Source: Spirogloea muscicola (Eukaryota; Streptophyta; Zygnematophyceae; Spirogloeales; Spirogloeaceae). Taken from it: a DNA stretch of 21,888 nucleotides. The notes below the pieces were generated by a model. It had not been told where the DNA came from. It ran no database searches and saw only the letters and a program-made list of their open reading frames with translations. Where the stretch lies: the NCBI GenBank assembly GCA_009602725.1, contig WELB01000044.1, positions 239,433 through 261,320 of the forward strand. The letters are read 5' to 3'. The position numbers were made by a program, and so were the translations under genes. This document shows positions 17,608 through 21,888 of this stretch, in pieces (within the stretch, counting starts at the first letter, position 1; the number at the start of each line of letters is the position of its first letter).

Positions 17608-20161
17608 TTAGAGGGCAGAGTCGGCAATGGCACTGGGCTTCCAAGGAGAGCACCACTCTGCAAGCAATGGCGAGCTGCCATTGGTAGCCCGCCGGTAGAT
17701 GTAGATGTTATGGGGCTTGTGGGCCACAACCGCTGCCGTCTGCGCCGGGCTAAACTCCTCAAAGATGAAGTAGTCACACCGCGAGAAGAGCTCCCACTCT
17801 GCTGCCGCCAGCCGATCAGCAGCATAGGACGCCCGCTCTCTCTGTTCCGGAGAATCTGCATTGACGTCCTCCAGAAGAAGAACCTGCAAAAGCGGTTTGC
17901 GCTGTCCCGTCAACAGTTACCTTGCATAACAAAGTGCTTAGTGGCCACCACACACCAAGACGCACTTGCTGTACCAGCAGGTGGAGCAAATGTGATGCAC
18001 CTTGTCCTTGTACTGGTAACTTGCAGCGGCCTTGGCAGTGAGACTCTGCGTTGAAATGAACCATGTGGCATTGGTCGACGTGGACGCCCAGTAATCCTCC
18101 ACCCTCTGCAACAGTCCGCTGGCCTAGGGTAAGGAACACACCATCCTCACATCACAAGCATCCAACTTACTCAACTTAGGTCCCCAGGCATGGCTGACTC
18201 AAGCTTAGCAGCAGAGTGGCGACTTCAGATAGGGCCGCCAACACAAACCTGGGCGCATTCCAGTAGATGCGACTTTGTGGCGAGCAGGGCTTGTTGCTGT
18301 GCAACCACCTCAAGCCTGGGCATGGCGGCGAGCCCCTGCTCGCTGTCTCGCTCTGCGTCAGGCAATGAGCCAATGGAGTCTGCTGCCAATTCAAGGTGGA
18401 TGCCTATGCTGAATGTGCTTGGGTCATGCAGGCGGCTCAGTGCGTCCACATGGATCCCTAGGATGTCCACATTGACTCTGCAAACGCAAGCAGCCACCGC
18501 TGCATATGCAAGTATCAGGAACAGCAGACAGTAGAGCCGCCGGCGATTATTGTGACCACTGCAAGCAGAAGCGCCTTGGCTACTGCCGATATCATGCAGA
18601 GCATGAACGTCATGACAAATACCATCATCATGTGATAAGCATCTTGAAGCTGTGTGATTGATTGTTTGTTATTTGCGACCTTCTATATAATGTCAAGCCC
18701 ACCATAATATTCTTCAAGCTGATTTTGCAGCTTGAAGAATATTCAATGAGATTCTTCCACAGCAGGACTGGCAGGGCTTACCGGACAAGAAAGTGGACGA
18801 GGCATCCGAAGGCGGTCGGGAGGCGCAGGCCCAGCACCCTCGCATGTTCCTGCCAGGAGTTTGTCTCCTGCAGAATGCGCTTCACAATGCTGCTGGCCGC
18901 GCGCACAACAATGTACTTGGTCTCTGCATGAGGCCAACAGGTTGTAAGCAATTTATAATTAGTCTGACACCCATTGGCCAGGATTAGGCAGGGCCAGGGC
19001 AGGGCGTGGAGCACGCACGCGAAAGCCCCTGGACCTTGTCGTGGATGCTCTGCGCAGTCACCTCGGCCGATGGCGTCAGGAGATTGACGACACCCACAAG
19101 GCCACGGCTAACAATGCCCGGCATGTGCCAGTGTACCAGGCTCCAGCTGTCGCGCGGCATCGTTGCGTCTGGCACGTTGCTATATGTCCAGTCAATGCTA
19201 GCATTGTGCAACAGGCGCTCGATGCCCGGGCTGTAGACCACAAATGCCCTGTGCCAAGACAGTAAATCGAGCCCGCCACTGCTTGCGTCAGTAGGGTACT
19301 GGATGGGTCACGGATGCTTCATGGGTGGTCATAGATTGGTCTAAGTGAAGACTGCATAAGAGCAAGGTGGAGGCCGCCTCTTCTGGCGACTCGTCTGCAC
19401 AGCTGCAAGAGATGAAAGTCCTAGCAAGGTAAGAGCGATGCTCGGTGCGCAGGTGTCAAGGGCCCCTCAGCCTGGTGACATGACCTCGGTCAGCTCAGAA
19501 ATGCGTCAACCATGAGCAGCTGGGAAGATGATTGACCGCCGGCAATCACTGCCAGGCCCACGTCCTGGCGCGTGCTGTGCTCCTAAGGTGGTCGAACTTG
19601 GTCTGCAAGGTGGAGAGTCGAGGCTGGACCGGCACCTGTCGGTCAGGAGCGCAATGAGGAATGCGGAGGCCATGCCGGCGAGCTGCTCAGCAAAGGAGCC
19701 GCAGGAGAAGGCCTTGTCGGTATCGGCAGGGCAATAGTAGACCACGAATCGCGCAGCATCTCGTCGACCTGCCACAGACGAGGGCAGCCCAACTTAAGTC
19801 CCAGCCATAAGGGTCACCAGCACAAATAAGCGGGGTCGTGGACGACAGAGCACAGCACACAGTGGGAGCCGCCAACCGGGCTGCCTCGGCCCTGGTAAGC
19901 TACGACGGCCATGTACTGAGCTTGGATCGGCAGCCATCGCTGCAGCCCAGGGGAGTCAGCCCAGCCCGCAGCTCCTGGCGCTGGCGGAGGCATGAGCTAC
20001 GTACCGGCCAGCGCATCGCGCTGCCGTTGGATATACGCGTCCTTCCAGACGCCACAGGGGACAGCCCGGCGGCCGCCGCCGCTGACGAGCGCGGCCGCCG
20101 CTGCCGCAGCCGGCTGCAGCGGCGGCTGCAGGAGGGCCCCGTCACCTCCGAGGGCATCCTC
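17608..20161 (-). CDS. Fucosyltransferase-like protein (at least seven exons; 5' end unresolved)
   Basis: Second glycosyltransferase of the fucosyltransferase fold. Exons in gene order: 20161-20005, 19768-19636, 19248-19019, 18923-18782, 18477-18249, 18123-18001, 17883-17608; acceptors all end in AG, donors are GT, and every phase matches, giving 429 residues. Landmarks: VWKDAYIQRQRDALAG; YYCPADTDKAFSCGSFAEQL followed by a hydrophobic AGMASAFLIALLTDR; AFVVYSPGIERLLHNASIDW; FGCLVHFLVR, like the plant-type FLFRP motif; FSIGIHLELAADS; ATWFISTQS; and near the end CDYFIFEEFSPAQTAAVVAH then KPHNIYIYRR. The 20161 exon opens in phase 0 with no ATG; the first exon is probably in the GC-rich block just upstream. 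The expected Arg after GIH is Glu here. Acceptor and linkage unknown; a Golgi location is inferred from family. Confidence 0.75.
18706..18743. repeat. Perfect 16-bp inverted repeat in an intron
   Basis: Arms AATATTCTTCAAGCTG (18706-18721) and CAGCTTGAAGAATATT (18728-18743) are exact reverse complements around loop ATTTTG. It lies in the intron between the exons ending at 18782 and starting at 18477 of the fucosyltransferase-like gene, about 40 bases after the donor. It is AT-rich against GC-rich exons, and its origin is unknown. Confidence 0.9.
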
Positions 20162-20333
20162 CTGCACAGACGACGCACAAGGAGGGCGGGCTCAGCAGGC
20201 GGCCGCAGGCAGAGATGGGCGAGCTCGCGGCCCGCGCGGCGCGATTCGCGGCGGGGGGAGCGCGCACCGGGCAGCCGCGGCCAAACTTGCTAAGTGACCA
20301 TGACAACAGATGCATAGCTTTGCCAGCTTTTCC
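20162..20333 (-). promoter_or_regulatory. GC-rich gap between ELF5-like stop and the next gene
   Basis: Between the proposed stop of the ELF5-like gene and the first secure exon of the fucosyltransferase-like gene. Its very GC-rich part (20180-20290) resembles the first-exon blocks of the other genes, so it probably holds the promoter and first coding exon of the downstream gene. One candidate is an ATG at 20313-20311 with a GTGCGC donor in phase 0 about 48 bases later. Alternatively part of it is a last ELF5 exon (20289-20192), if exon 6 is spliced at 20405. The sequence does not decide. Confidence 0.4.
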
Positions 20334-21688
20334 TCAGCATACATTTTCCTCGTTTCCATTATTACTAGTCTTGCTTGCCAGTCCCAGTTGGCTGCCAGTC
20401 TCACCTGCAGAGGCACTGGTATGAAACATTGCCGCCTTTCCTGGCGGCGGGGCCCCAGTGGGATTTAATGTAGGATGGTAGTACACGGAGTCCTGGAATG
20501 GTCGGGCTTCAGAAAGGCTCAGAGCTTAGGAGAGGGTCAAGATGCTACAAATCAGGTAGTATTGCAATGAATGTGGCATCCTCCTTAACAAGCTCTTCAG
20601 TGTGCCACTCATACAATATAGCGCAACAATCTCATCCGCCAAAGCTAATATGGTCAAGAGTGAGCGTCCACGAAGCAACTATGAATCTGGTGCTGCCTTT
20701 ACCTCTGGCCTTGGGTTCCGCAGTTGCTCGCTGGAAGGCCTCCTGGCGGGAGTTGGTAAGTGACTGTCACGCAAAGCATGCATAACACCAAGTCTGCATC
20801 ATTCACCATCCAGTCTCTTGCACTGGCAAACAATTGCCTAGCCAACCGACCAAACTCGAATCAAGCAGCTTGCGAGACCCCTAGACAGGAAGAAAGAGAG
20901 ACGGCATCGAGGGTGGTGGTGAAACAAGGAGAGTAGTACCTGAACATAATCGGCTCTTCGCCCTTTTCTCTTGCCTTCTCTTCGTACTCCTGGCGGCACA
21001 AGAGCGGAAAAATGCTCAGAACACAGTCAGGCAACTAAGAACGTTGATGATCATCAAGTGACATTGACAGCAGAAGGGCGTGACAAGACGAGCCTTGCCT
21101 AAGGTACTTGGTGTCGAGCTAGTAAACAATGAGATTGACTGCGGGCTGCAAGGAGCCTGAGCAGACCTTGCGCTTCTTGATGACGAGGTTCAAGGTGTCC
21201 TCCAGCTGTCGCTTCTTGTGCCGCCTGGTCTTGTCCAGAGCACCCTCAGCCTCTGCACACCGCGGAGGTCGATGTGCAGAAGGACTTAGCAGGCATACTC
21301 GCATTCCATCAGTCCAGACGCGTGTACTGATAAACATTATTGACTTGGCTGCTCTTGCAAAAGGATGATGGGGCGAGTTATCGCTCGGTTGTGTAGCATC
21401 TCTCGCATACTGTTCCACAAATGACCACTGTCCACGTCCCCTTTGAAGCTCCGCTGCTCGTCAGGGCAGGCGTTGTCGGCAGAGCTACAGGAGCTTACTC
21501 ATGGACTCGAGCTTGAATATCTGCTCGCGGAGCGCCTCGGGGTCGCGCTTGAGGATGCCGACCTCGCGGACCTTCTTGCGCTCCTTCTTGTTCTGCAAAG
21601 GGGCGACGTCTCTGGAGGTCAATGGCGCAGCTAACGACGGCAGCCATCGAAGCGGCGGCGGAAGTTCGGCAGTGCGCTGAGAGGCGGA

Positions 21689-21730
<42 letters not shown>

Positions 21731-21819
21731 TCACTCACCCGCTTGAGCTCCTTCTTGCGCTGGTCCTTGCGGAAGGCGTCCGTGGGGTTCATGACCTTGC
21801 CGCCCTTGGTGGTCTTCAT
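20334..21819 (-). CDS. ELF5: ELF5 / WBP11 homologue, pre-mRNA splicing factor (six exons)
   Basis: Homologue of plant EARLY FLOWERING 5, the counterpart of WW-domain-binding protein 11, a nuclear factor tied to spliceosome activation. Exons in gene order: 21819-21739, 21592-21499, 21252-21167, 20989-20940, 20763-20703, 20492-20334; all junctions GT-AG and phases agree (0, 1, 0, 2, 0). Recognised blocks: [104 protein letters not shown]. Each matches the family in order. The ATG is sure: it follows (GCC)n in a strong context and starts the conserved N-terminus. If exon 6 is not spliced further, the protein is 176 residues, much shorter than land-plant or animal members (over 500), and lacks most of the proline-rich tail. 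A donor-like GTGAGA at 20404 allows one more exon. Confidence 0.9.
21682..21738. repeat. CGG repeat abutting the ELF5 5' splice site
   Basis: On the gene strand, intron 1 begins GTGAGTGAGCCGCCGCC and continues as a long CCG run (plus strand CGG, about 21690-21730). The repeat thus touches the donor site. The intron is 146 bases (21593-21738). Confidence 0.85.
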
Positions 21820-21842
21820 GGCGGCGGCGGCGGCGGCAGTGC
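21817..21842 (-). promoter_or_regulatory. GCC-repeat leader and start context of ELF5
   Basis: The minus strand reads a short GCC repeat running directly into GCCATGAAG. The purine-poor but GCC-rich context ends in the conserved start of the ELF5/WBP11 N-terminus and decides the start at 21819. Upstream to the window end is GC-rich leader or promoter. Confidence 0.7.
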
Positions 21843-21888
21843 CGCTAGACGGATGGCGGCGCGGGCCGCTGGCCGCACGTAGCGGGAA

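Noticed and set aside
20192-20289. Seventh ELF5 exon ending in TGA at 20194-20192
   Set aside because: Phase allows it, but the acceptor (CTTAG) is unremarkable, the residues match no family block, and the GC-rich block fits better as the 5' end of the next gene. Kept as an alternative only.

Overview
The window is nuclear DNA of a green-lineage eukaryote, most likely a green alga. The evidence is GT-AG introns of about 90-550 bases, GC-rich first exons alternating with much lower-GC introns and intergenic DNA, and a splicing-factor gene whose N-terminus has the plant ELF5 form of WBP11. The species cannot be named from the sequence. No bacterial, organellar or CRISPR features were seen. Nearly all genes are split, so exons were joined by hand from splice sites, reading phase and family resemblance; isolated long ORFs mislead here, especially in the GC-rich parts.

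Layout. 1-3402: a decayed non-LTR retrotransposon (reverse transcriptase, C-terminal zinc knuckle and restriction-like endonuclease), broken by stops and about seven frame changes. 3432-4584: a second, 5'-truncated copy in inverted orientation, making a palindrome of about 1.15-kb arms around a 102-base spacer. 4590-6050: a pile of 3' tails and a third 3' fragment, with a recurrent perfect hairpin. 6110-7999 (+): a four-exon membrane-anchored sugar O-methyltransferase-like gene. 8000-11931: no convincing gene. 11932-14546 (-): a six-exon O-fucosyltransferase-family gene. 14580-17607: promoter-side DNA, more retroelement tails, a fourth diverged 3' fragment (about 15320-15511) and short dispersed repeats. 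17608-20161 (-): a gene of at least seven exons for a second fucosyltransferase-like protein, with its 5' end unresolved. 20334-21819 (-): a six-exon ELF5/WBP11 homologue with a clear ATG.

Taken together, three of the four cellular genes look like enzymes that build or decorate glycans: a sugar methyltransferase-like protein and two fucosyltransferase-like proteins, two of them with a visible N-terminal membrane anchor or signal. They lie within 14 kb. This suggests, but does not prove, a local group for cell-wall or glycoprotein glycans. The rest of the window is shaped by one retroelement family, whose palindrome and structured tails are the most unusual DNA features seen.
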